In this document: positions 32,626 through 39,576 of the stretch, piece after piece
Position numbering within the stretch: the stretch's first letter is position 1
Layout of the letters: each line of letters begins with the position of its first letter
NCBI GenBank assembly: GCA_050330205.1
Contig: JBHJOA010000048.1
Coordinates: forward strand, 1-64,000
Direction of reading: 5' to 3'
DNA length: 64,000 nt
From: Pelagibius sp050330205
GTDB lineage: Bacteria; Pseudomonadota; Alphaproteobacteria; Kiloniellales; Kiloniellaceae
The notes under the pieces: generated by a model
Databases searched by the model: none
Seen by the model: only the letters and a program-made list of their open reading frames with translations
What the model was told of the DNA's origin: nothing
Translations under genes and position numbers: made by a program

Positions 32626-33135
32626 CTAGAACAGCCAACGCAGCAGCCATTCGACCGGCCCATAGGGCAGGCGAGTGTCCAGTGCCACGATGAAAAAGAT
32701 GTAGCCGACGGCACCGGAAGCCAGCGGGATGATCGCCAGCGGCGCGATGCTGCGCACGCCGAGCACCCACATCGCGCCGATAAGAAAGAGGAACACCGTC
32801 AGCGTGAAGCCGAGCCAGGGCATAAGCGCGATGTTGAGCGCGGTGAAGGCGATGAACAGCGCGCGCTGCACCAGCTTGTTCCGCGGCGTCGTGATCCCGG
32901 TGGCGCGCAGCGTGACCTCGCCGCGGCGCAGCCGCAATGCCGTGCGCAGGACGAGGATGGCGACCAGAATCCAGATCGCCACGGCGATGAAGGTGCCGTT
33001 GACCCTCGCTTCCCAGGGATAGCCGCTGATGGAGTAGACATAGTAGGCGGCGTAGCCGACAGCCATCATCGGCAGGATAAGGTCGGCCCCCACTCCTTTG
33101 CGGTAGTGGTGCTTTTCCTCGCTGTTCTCGTCCAT
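32626..33135 (-). CDS. Tripartite tricarboxylate transporter TctB family protein, system 2
   Basis: A small membrane subunit of about 169 residues with four predicted helices (near 18-33, 44-61, 83-128 and 132-152) and a conserved-looking GFTLTVFLFLIGAMWVLG core. The ATG start (MDENSEEK) is chosen because GAGG lies five bases upstream; a GTG 21 bases earlier also keeps the frame. It lies between tctC and tctA. The 103-bp gap to tctC contains imperfect GC-rich inverted repeats (around 33165-33205) that may form an intercistronic hairpin. Confidence 0.83.
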   Translation of the reverse strand: MDENSEEKHHYRKGVGADLILPMMAVGYAAYYVYSISGYPWEARVNGTFIAVAIWILVAILVLRTALRLRRGEVTLRATGITTPRNKLVQRALFIAFTALNIALMPWLGFTLTVFLFLIGAMWVLGVRSIAPLAIIPLASGAVGYIFFIVALDTRLPYGPVEWLLRWLF

Positions 33136-33238
33136 GAATACCTCGATGGGGGACACCTCGACAGGCCCGGCGGGCGGGACGACCCTGCGGCCGCCCCGCC
33201 CGGGGCTGCGAACTCTTGAGGGAGACGGACGCCGGTGG

Positions 33239-34246
33239 CTACTTGCCGGTCAGCAGCCCTTCGTACTTGGCCGTAAGCTCGAGAGTACCCTCCGCAGCCT
33301 CCATGGCCATCTTCTGGTCGCCGAAGTCGATGAACGCCAAGGGCAGCCCGGCCTTCTGGACCGCTTCCGGATAGGCCGGATCGTCCTTCACCTTCTCCAT
33401 GCTCGAGCGGATGAGCTCGAAGCGGTCGGGATATTGCTCGATGGCCTTGGTGTGCAGGCCGAAGCCGCGCGAGGACGTGAGCTCCGGCAGGCTGGTGCCA
33501 AACACCGAGTTCACCGCCGGCGCATTGCCGGTCTCCGCCGGCGCGGGGTTCCTGCCGAAGGTAGTGAGGATTCGCACCTGCTCGCCCAGCTTGATCGGAT
33601 TCGCCAGCGGCAGGGCGCAGGCGTCCACCTCGCCGGTCACCGCCGCCATGGCGGAGGGGTTACCGCCGCCGTAGGGCACCAGCTGGAAGTTGGCGCCGGT
33701 CGCCTCGCCGAGCGCAAGGCAGCCGATCGAGGCCGGGTGCGGAAGGCGGCTAACGGCGATGGTGACCGCCCGCTTCTTGCCCTCGTCGACCAGCTGCTCG
33801 ATGCTCTGGATCGGCGAGTTCGCCGCCACGAAGAGCGACATCACCTCGGAGGAGATCTGGTTGAAGTAGACGAAGTCCTCGCCGAGCTTAATCGACGGCT
33901 TCTGCAGCGCCTGCATGATGACTTCGGGCCCCATGTTGGCGAACAACAGGCTGTAGCAGTCCGGCTCGCGCTTGCCGCCGTAAACCTCATAGCCGACCTG
34001 GCCGCCGGCGCCGGGGAAGAACGAATACTCGAAGTTGGTGTCGATGTGGTTGCGCCACACCGAGGTGAAGATGCGGATGTCGCGATCGGCACCGCCGCCC
34101 TCGGCGGTGGGGATGACGATCTCGATGTTGCGCTCCGGATAGGCCGCCCAGGCCGAACGGCTGAAGGCACCGGTCAGCAGCGTAGCGCCCGCGACGGCGG
34201 CCGTGCCGGCCATGAAGCGGCGCCGGGTGGTCTTGATCTCAGGCAT
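33239..34246 (-). CDS. Tripartite tricarboxylate transporter substrate-binding protein (Bug/TctC family), system 2
   Basis: A 335-residue periplasmic receptor with a twin-arginine signal (TTRRRFMAGTAAVAG, cleavage near SAWAA). The mature protein opens YPERNIEIVIPTAEGGGADRDIRIF and carries FFPGAGGQVGYEVYGGK. The ADRD region is unlike the usual DxxAR of Bug proteins, hinting at a different ligand contact. GGGAGGA lies before the ATG. First gene of a tctC-tctB-tctA operon; overlapping imperfect ATTGT-N2-ACAAT dyads lie about 80-95 bp upstream. Confidence 0.88.
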   Translation of the reverse strand: MPEIKTTRRRFMAGTAAVAGATLLTGAFSRSAWAAYPERNIEIVIPTAEGGGADRDIRIFTSVWRNHIDTNFEYSFFPGAGGQVGYEVYGGKREPDCYSLLFANMGPEVIMQALQKPSIKLGEDFVYFNQISSEVMSLFVAANSPIQSIEQLVDEGKKRAVTIAVSRLPHPASIGCLALGEATGANFQLVPYGGGNPSAMAAVTGEVDACALPLANPIKLGEQVRILTTFGRNPAPAETGNAPAVNSVFGTSLPELTSSRGFGLHTKAIEQYPDRFELIRSSMEKVKDDPAYPEAVQKAGLPLAFIDFGDQKMAMEAAEGTLELTAKYEGLLTGK

Positions 34247-34323
34247 GCATTCCTCCCATTGGTTTTTTTTCGGTTGGACCCAGGAGCCAGACGCGAAGAC
34301 GCCCCCAAGATCCAGGTTCGCTT

Positions 34324-34342
34324 AATGTTAACTGTTGACCAA
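34324..34342. promoter_or_regulatory. Overlapping imperfect GntR-type dyads upstream of tctC (system 2)
   Basis: AATGT-TA-ACTGT (34324-34335) and ACTGT-TG-ACCAA (34331-34342) overlap in an AT-rich promoter region, followed by CAATTG and CGATTG boxes. Each is two to three mismatches from the locus dyad, so this is the weakest member of the set. The 243-bp gap around it (34247-34489) contains no gene that I can see. Confidence 0.4.
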
Positions 34343-34489
34343 TTGTCGATTGGGCGCAATTGATTTTCACCAACAACGCCAAATCAATGTTTCTCAATGA
34401 GATTCCGACGGACCAATTTGCACCAATCGACCAGGCCTATCGGCCCGGCCCATCGTGCCGGTCAATTGCCGGGGACAACCCGGGGCGGC

Positions 34490-34870
34490 TCAGGGGGAGG
34501 GTCGATCGTCCGGGCAGGGCGCGATGACGACGGGCTCGTCGGCCTCCCGGCCGAGTTCGAAACAGCCGCCGTCGTGGCAGAGCTGCCAGGAACTCGCCGT
34601 CGCGCCGGATGCGGCCAGTACCAGTTCGGGGACCGGCGAGGCGGCCGGCTGCCAGACCCACCAGCCGTCCTGGCGCCGCGCGCCGTCGCCCGGCTCCATC
34701 CCGGCACCCGATCCCTTCACCCGGGCCTCCGTCAGCACCAGGCCGGCCGGCGTCACCGACCAGGACTCGCGCCACTCGATCCGCTCTACCGAGTGGGTCC
34801 AGGACAGCGTGAAGCCGGCAACCGCCAGGACCAGCGTCTTGCCGGCGGCAAGAACGCAGAGGGCGCTCAT
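34490..34870 (-). CDS. DUF1850 domain-containing protein
   Basis: A 126-residue protein with a short N-terminal hydrophobic segment (KTLVLAVAGF) and the DUF1850 core: FTLSWTHSVERIEWRESWSV, LVLTEARVKGSGAGMEPGDGARRQDGWW and the C-terminal CHDGGCFELG. The family is almost always encoded beside TAXI-type TRAP permeases and is thought to be an accessory envelope protein; its role is unknown. Its ATG overlaps the TRAP permease stop (ATGA), so it is co-translated. Two Cys in the tail could form a disulfide. Confidence 0.87.
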   Translation of the reverse strand: MSALCVLAAGKTLVLAVAGFTLSWTHSVERIEWRESWSVTPAGLVLTEARVKGSGAGMEPGDGARRQDGWWVWQPAASPVPELVLAASGATASSWQLCHDGGCFELGREADEPVVIAPCPDDRPSP

Positions 34871-36981
34871 TTCGCCTCGGCGGCCTGTCGCGCGGCCCGG
34901 AGGGTGATCCAGTTCCAGGCGGCGAACAGCGCAACCAGCGCGAAGCCGATCCCGTCGGAAATCGGCAGGGCGGCGATCAAGGTGAATGCGGCGGCGAGGG
35001 CCAGCAGGCGCTGAGGCCAGGTCAGCGGACAGCCGAGATAGCCGATCACCGCGGCGCCCCACAGCCCGATGGCGATGACCGCCTTGGCGATGATGTAGGC
35101 GACCGCCGGGATATAGCCGTAGGCCTCCGCCAGCGGCCCGCCGTCCTGCAGCATCAGGGCCGGCGTGTAGACCGCCATGAAGGGCATGATGTATCCGGCG
35201 GCCGCCACCTTGAGGGCCTCGCCCGAGATCTTCAGGCCGCTTTCCTTGGCTATGGGGGCGGCGGCGAAGCAGGCCAAGGCGACCGGCGGCGTGAGATCCG
35301 CCAGGATCCCGAAATAGAACACGAACATGTGGCTGACGATCAGCGGCACGCCCAGTTCCAGCAGCGCCGGCCCGGCGATCGAGGAGGTGATGATGTAGTT
35401 GGGGATGGTCGGAATGCCCATGCCCAGCACGATGCAGGTGAGCATGGTCAGCACCAGCGAGAGGAACAGGCTGGTTTCCCCGACGGAGACGATGAACTGG
35501 CCGAAGGTATTGGCCGCCCCGGTGAGGGTCATGGTGCCGATGATAATGCCGACGATGGCGCAGGCGATGCCGACCGAAAGCGCGGTCTTGGCGCCCTCGG
35601 CGAGCGAATCCCGGCAGATCGCCAGGGTTTCGCGCCCGCCTTTCAAGAGCAGGTTCCACAGGATGAGGGCCAGGATCGCCGAGGCGATCACCCAGATGCC
35701 GAACTGCAGGAAGGCGGCGGAAACCACGCCGAGCCCGACCCAGAAGAGTATGCGGAGCACACCGGCCGGCATCCCCAGCGCCACCGAGCCGCCGAGGATC
35801 AGCAGCACCGTGAGCGCGAGCCCCACCGTTCCCGCGAACAGCGGCGTGTAGCCGGTGAAGAGGAGATAGATCAGGACGGCGAGCGGCAGCGTCAGGTACC
35901 AGCGGTCGCGCACCGCCCTCCAGGCCGAGGGCAGCTCCGCCTTCGGCAGACCGGTCAGGCTGCGCTTGCCCGCCTCGAGATGCACCATCCAGAAGGCCGA
36001 GGCGAAATACAGCACGGCCGGGATGATGGCTGCCTTGACCACCTCGTAGTACTGGACCCCCAGGGTCTCGGCCATGATGAAGGCGACCGCCCCCATCACC
36101 GGCGGCATGATCTGGCCGCCCATCGAGGCGGTCGACTCGACGCCGCCGGCGAAGGCGGCGCGATAGCCGAAGCGCTTCATCAGGGGAATGGTGAACTGCC
36201 CGGTGGTCACCACGTTGGCGACACCTGAACCCGAGATGGTCCCCATCAGCCCGGAGGAGATCACGGCGACCTTGGCGGCGCCGCCGCGGCGGTGGCCGAC
36301 GAGGCCGAGCGAGACGTCGGTGAAAAGCCGGATCATGCCGGCCCGCTCCAGGAAGGCGCCGAAGAGGATGAAGAGGAAGATGTAGGTCGAGGACACGTAG
36401 AGCGGCACGCCGTAGATGCCCTCGGTGCCGTAGGCCATGTGGTCGATGACCTGGGCGAAATCGTAGCCGCGGTGGTTCAGCGGCGCAGGCAGGTGCTCGC
36501 CGAACAGGCAGTAGGCGAGAAACGCGCCGGAGATGATCGGCAGGGCCGGCCCCATGATCACCCAGGCGGCGGCGAAGACGGTCGCCAGGGCGATGACGCC
36601 GATGACGATGTCGCGCTGCAGCGGGTCGCCGGCCCGAATCAGCAGGTCGACGTAGTCCCACCATTGGTAGAAGGCGACCCCGACACCGGCCAGGGCGGCG
36701 ACCCAGGCGAGCACCCGCCAGCGCGTGCGGCTGCCGCGGATGGCGGTGACCAGGGGGAACACCAGGAGCGTCAGGAAACCGAGATGGAAGGCGCGGACGA
36801 CCTGGCTGGGGAAGTCGATGAGGTGCGCCGCCGTGGAGATCTGGAACACGGAAAAAGCGACCGCGACCCAGAACAGCAGCCGGCCTTCCCGTGTTCGCGG
36901 AAAGCTCTCGGCGAGAGGATCCTGAAGACCGAGTTCGCGGTCCTCCGCCGGCATTTCGTGCTTGTCACTGTCCCGCAGCAT
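34867..36981 (-). CDS. TRAP transporter fused permease (4TM/12TM), TAXI type
   Basis: A fusion of the small and large TRAP membrane subunits, about 704 residues and over 15 helices. It uses ion gradients to import the substrate of the TAXI receptor. Key blocks: GDPLQRDIVIGVIALATVFAAA, LFILFGAFLERAGMIRLFTDVSLGLVGHRRGG, MGTISGSGVANVVTTGQFTIPLMK, ESTASMGGQIMPPVMGAVAFIMAE and LGMGIPTIPNYIITSSIAGPALLELG. Start at MLRDSDKHE has GAGG nine bases upstream; the frame is open 15 codons further. It follows the receptor gene after a strong intercistronic hairpin and overlaps the DUF1850 gene. Confidence 0.92.
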   Translation of the reverse strand: MLRDSDKHEMPAEDRELGLQDPLAESFPRTREGRLLFWVAVAFSVFQISTAAHLIDFPSQVVRAFHLGFLTLLVFPLVTAIRGSRTRWRVLAWVAALAGVGVAFYQWWDYVDLLIRAGDPLQRDIVIGVIALATVFAAAWVIMGPALPIISGAFLAYCLFGEHLPAPLNHRGYDFAQVIDHMAYGTEGIYGVPLYVSSTYIFLFILFGAFLERAGMIRLFTDVSLGLVGHRRGGAAKVAVISSGLMGTISGSGVANVVTTGQFTIPLMKRFGYRAAFAGGVESTASMGGQIMPPVMGAVAFIMAETLGVQYYEVVKAAIIPAVLYFASAFWMVHLEAGKRSLTGLPKAELPSAWRAVRDRWYLTLPLAVLIYLLFTGYTPLFAGTVGLALTVLLILGGSVALGMPAGVLRILFWVGLGVVSAAFLQFGIWVIASAILALILWNLLLKGGRETLAICRDSLAEGAKTALSVGIACAIVGIIIGTMTLTGAANTFGQFIVSVGETSLFLSLVLTMLTCIVLGMGIPTIPNYIITSSIAGPALLELGVPLIVSHMFVFYFGILADLTPPVALACFAAAPIAKESGLKISGEALKVAAAGYIMPFMAVYTPALMLQDGGPLAEAYGYIPAVAYIIAKAVIAIGLWGAAVIGYLGCPLTWPQRLLALAAAFTLIAALPISDGIGFALVALFAAWNWITLRAARQAAEAK

Positions 36982-37038
36982 GCACGCCACCCTCTTCGCC
37001 CGCGTCCGGGCCGGACAGGGGCTCACCCGGGAGCGGTT

Positions 37039-37067
37039 GCCGCCGCCCCTGCAGGAGGGGCGGCGGC
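37039..37067 (-). repeat. Strong 12-bp intercistronic hairpin between TAXI receptor and permease
   Basis: GCCGCCGCCCCT and AGGGGCGGCGGC form a perfect 12-bp stem with loop GCAGG, 8 bp past the receptor stop. It very likely protects the receptor mRNA from 3' exonucleases or partly terminates, giving more receptor than permease. No T-run follows. Confidence 0.7.
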
Positions 37068-37074
37068 GACCGGC

Positions 37075-38031
37075 TTACATCATGCCCTGTTCCTTGTAGA
37101 AGCGCTCGGCGCCGGGATGCAGGGGGGCAGCCACGCCGTTCAAGGCGTTGTCGAGAGAGATCGCCCTGGCCGCGTTGTGGGCAGCGACCATGTCGGGAAG
37201 ATTTTCGAAGAGCTGCTTCGTCATCTCATAGGCGAGGTCGTCGGACACGTCGGAGTGGGTGACGAGGAAGTTGACGACCGCCACGGTCGCGACGTCGCTG
37301 TCCTGGCCGGTGTAGGTGCCCGCCGGGATCGTCGCCGAGATATAGGGCGCGCCCAGCTTGGCGACGATGTCCTCCGGCACGGCGACCATCTGGACGTCGA
37401 CCGAGGTCGACAGGTCCTTGATCGAGGCGACGCCGAGGCCGGCGGACTGCAGCGTAGCGTCGAGCTGGCGGTTCTTGATGAGCTCGACGGACTCGGCAAA
37501 GGGCAGGTACTCGGTCTTGCCGAGATCCTGGTAGCTCATACCGGCGGCCGTGAAGATCGCACGGGCATTCAGCTCGGTGCCGGACTTCGGCGCGCCGACC
37601 GAAAGGCTCTTGCCCTTGAGGTCGGCGAGGCTCGTGATGCCGGATTCCTTGGAAGCGACGATCTGGATGAAGTTCGGGTAGATGGCGGCGATGGTGCGCA
37701 GCTTGTCGAGCGGCGCGGCGAAGCCGACGTCGGCATTGCCTTCCCAGGCGAGCTTGACGGAATCGCCGAGCACAAAGGCGATCTCGCCCTTGCCCTGCTG
37801 CAGCAGGTTCAGGTTCTCGACCGAGGCCTTGGTCGACTGCACCTGGGTGCGGACGCCGTCGATCTTGTCGCCGTAGATCTTCGCGAGGGCCACGCCGAGG
37901 GGATAGTAGACCCCCGAAGTGCCACCGGTCAGGACATTGACGAACTCATCGGCCTGCGCGGCAACCGGCGTGAGGCTGCTGGCTACCGCCAGCGCGCCGG
38001 CCGCAACGAAACTCTTGGCAAAACGCTTCAT
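37075..38031 (-). CDS. TAXI family TRAP transporter solute-binding protein
   Basis: A 318-residue periplasmic receptor with a Sec signal (MKRFAKSFVAAGALAVASSL, cleavage near AAQA). The mature protein begins FVNVLTGGTSGVYYPLGVALAKIYGD, the TAXI hallmark, with VENLNLLQQGKGEIAFVLGDS and LKGKSLSVGAPKSGTELNA. TAXI receptors bind glutamate, 2-oxoglutarate or related acids in the few known cases. GAGGAAG lies directly before the ATG. It is the first gene downstream of the DctB/DctD-like pair, behind a sigma-54 promoter. Confidence 0.92.
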   Translation of the reverse strand: MKRFAKSFVAAGALAVASSLTPVAAQADEFVNVLTGGTSGVYYPLGVALAKIYGDKIDGVRTQVQSTKASVENLNLLQQGKGEIAFVLGDSVKLAWEGNADVGFAAPLDKLRTIAAIYPNFIQIVASKESGITSLADLKGKSLSVGAPKSGTELNARAIFTAAGMSYQDLGKTEYLPFAESVELIKNRQLDATLQSAGLGVASIKDLSTSVDVQMVAVPEDIVAKLGAPYISATIPAGTYTGQDSDVATVAVVNFLVTHSDVSDDLAYEMTKQLFENLPDMVAAHNAARAISLDNALNGVAAPLHPGAERFYKEQGMM

Positions 38032-38098
38032 AACTTCCTCCCTTGAACATGAGCGCGACCCCTTCACGGGATCATTCTTCGAATCAGTCCCTATAAAC

Positions 38099-38113
38099 GC
38101 ACAATGCGTGCCA
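38099..38113 (-). promoter_or_regulatory. Sigma-54 promoter (-24/-12) of the TAXI-TRAP operon
   Basis: On the reverse strand TGGCACG-CATT-GTGC matches the RpoN consensus TGGCACG-N4-TTGC with one mismatch, and keeps the required 10 bases between GG and GC. It lies about 70 bp before the receptor start codon, leaving a normal leader. A sigma-54 activator gene lies immediately upstream. Confidence 0.75.
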
Positions 38114-38177
38114 GTTCGTGCAGGAACCGGGACATCAACTGCAACAGACACTTACCTGACCCGGCCCGCGACAGACT

Positions 38178-38226
38178 GGCGAACTTTCGCCTGCCGGACA
38201 CCGGCACCTGGCAAATTCTTGCCAGG
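38178..38226. promoter_or_regulatory. Two tandem dyads, likely enhancer sites for the DctD-like activator
   Basis: CCTGGCAA-N4-TTGCCAGG (38207-38226, perfect 8-bp arms) and GGCGAA-CT-TTCGCC (38178-38191, perfect 6-bp arms) have centres 32 bp apart, about three helical turns. They lie about 70 and 105 bp upstream of the -24 element. This is standard for NtrC/DctD-type activators. The outer dyad starts 7 bp past the activator gene stop and might also act as a hairpin. Confidence 0.65.
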
Positions 38227-38232
38227 ATATCG

Positions 38233-39576
38233 CTAGGCCTGCAAGCGATCCCGCCGCAGGCCGTGCCGAACCATCTTTTCCGCCAGGGTGCGCCGCGGGA
38301 TGCCGAGGGCGGCGGCGGCGTCGGCCACGCTGCCACCGGCTTCCTCCAGCGCCTGGCGGATCAACTCGGCCTCGAAGGCGGCAACCCGCGCCGGCAGGCT
38401 GCCCTGGTCTCCGGCGCCGGGAGTCGGCGCCAGGCGCGGATAGCCCAGCACATGGCGTTCGGCCTCCGCCTTCAACTCGCGCACGTTGCCCTCCCACGCC
38501 GCGGTCAGGAGGGCGGCCGGCGCCACCCGGGAGGCCGCCGGCACCTCGACGTCGTGGCGCGCCGCCGCCGCCTTCACGAAATGGTCGAACAGCAATGGGA
38601 TGTCCTGACGTCGCCGGCGCAAGGGGGGCAGGTGCAACTCGACCGTCGAGAGCCGGTAGTAGAGGTCGCTGCGGAAGCTGCCCTCGGCGGCACTGCGCTT
38701 CAGGTCCGCCTTGGTCGCCGCGATGAAACGGACGTTCACCGGCCGCAGCCGGTTGCCGCCGAGCGGCTCCACCTGCCGTTCCTGCAGCAGCCGGAGGATC
38801 TTGGCCTGCAGGGCGAGCGGCATCGACTCGATCTCGTCAAGAAACACCGTGCCGCCGTCGGCGTGCTCGATCTTGCCGATGCGCCGGCTGAGCGCGCCGG
38901 TGAAGGCGCCGCGCTCGTGGCCGAATACCTCGCTCTCGAAGATGGCCTCCGGAATGGCGCCACAGTTGATCGCGACGAAGGGCCGCTCGCAGCGCTTGCC
39001 GTAGTCGTGCAGCGCCCGCGCGACGACCTCCTTGCCGGTCCCGGTTTCCCCGACGATAAGGACGTCGGCGTCGATATCTGCCAGGTGGGCGATGCGGCGC
39101 CGCAACTCGACCATCGCGGAGTCGTTACCGATGAGGCGGGCCTCCAGCGTGCCGCCGCCGGACACCCGCTGACGCAGTTCGCGCATCGCGCCGGAAAGGC
39201 GCCGTTGCGCAACGGCGCGGTCGAGCACCGCGACCAGGTGGTCGGCGTCGTAAGGCTTCTCCAGGAAGTCGTGGGCGCCGGCCCGCATCGCCTTGACCGC
39301 CAGGGCGATGTCGCCGTGACCGGTCAGAAGCACCACCGGCGTGTCGGGGTCTAGGCGCCTGGCACCGTCGAGCACCGCCATGCCGTCGAGTCCCGGCATG
39401 CGAATGTCAGTAACCAGAACCTCCGGCCTGTCGGCAACGCCGCCGCCGAGGATCTTCAGCGCCTCGCCGCCCTGCGCCGTGCTCTCGACATCGAAGCCGG
39501 TGGCGCTCAACCACTCGCAGGTGGAGGCCAGGAGGTCGGCGTCGTCGTCGACGACCAGGATGCGCCCGCGGCTCAT
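38233..39576 (-). CDS. Sigma-54-dependent response regulator (DctD-like)
   Basis: A 447-residue NtrC-class activator. The receiver domain (1-120) has acidic residues DDDAD and the phospho-acceptor Asp57 in VTDIRMPG. The AAA+ domain (about 145-375) has Walker A GETGTGKE, the sigma-54-contacting GAFTGA loop and Walker B GGTVFLDEI. The C-terminal Fis-type helix-turn-helix is IRQALEEAGGSVADAAAALGIPRRTLAEKM. Its ATG overlaps the kinase stop (ATGA). It should activate the sigma-54 promoter found 120 bp downstream, driving the TAXI-TRAP operon. Confidence 0.93.
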   Translation of the reverse strand: MSRGRILVVDDDADLLASTCEWLSATGFDVESTAQGGEALKILGGGVADRPEVLVTDIRMPGLDGMAVLDGARRLDPDTPVVLLTGHGDIALAVKAMRAGAHDFLEKPYDADHLVAVLDRAVAQRRLSGAMRELRQRVSGGGTLEARLIGNDSAMVELRRRIAHLADIDADVLIVGETGTGKEVVARALHDYGKRCERPFVAINCGAIPEAIFESEVFGHERGAFTGALSRRIGKIEHADGGTVFLDEIESMPLALQAKILRLLQERQVEPLGGNRLRPVNVRFIAATKADLKRSAAEGSFRSDLYYRLSTVELHLPPLRRRRQDIPLLFDHFVKAAAARHDVEVPAASRVAPAALLTAAWEGNVRELKAEAERHVLGYPRLAPTPGAGDQGSLPARVAAFEAELIRQALEEAGGSVADAAAALGIPRRTLAEKMVRHGLRRDRLQA

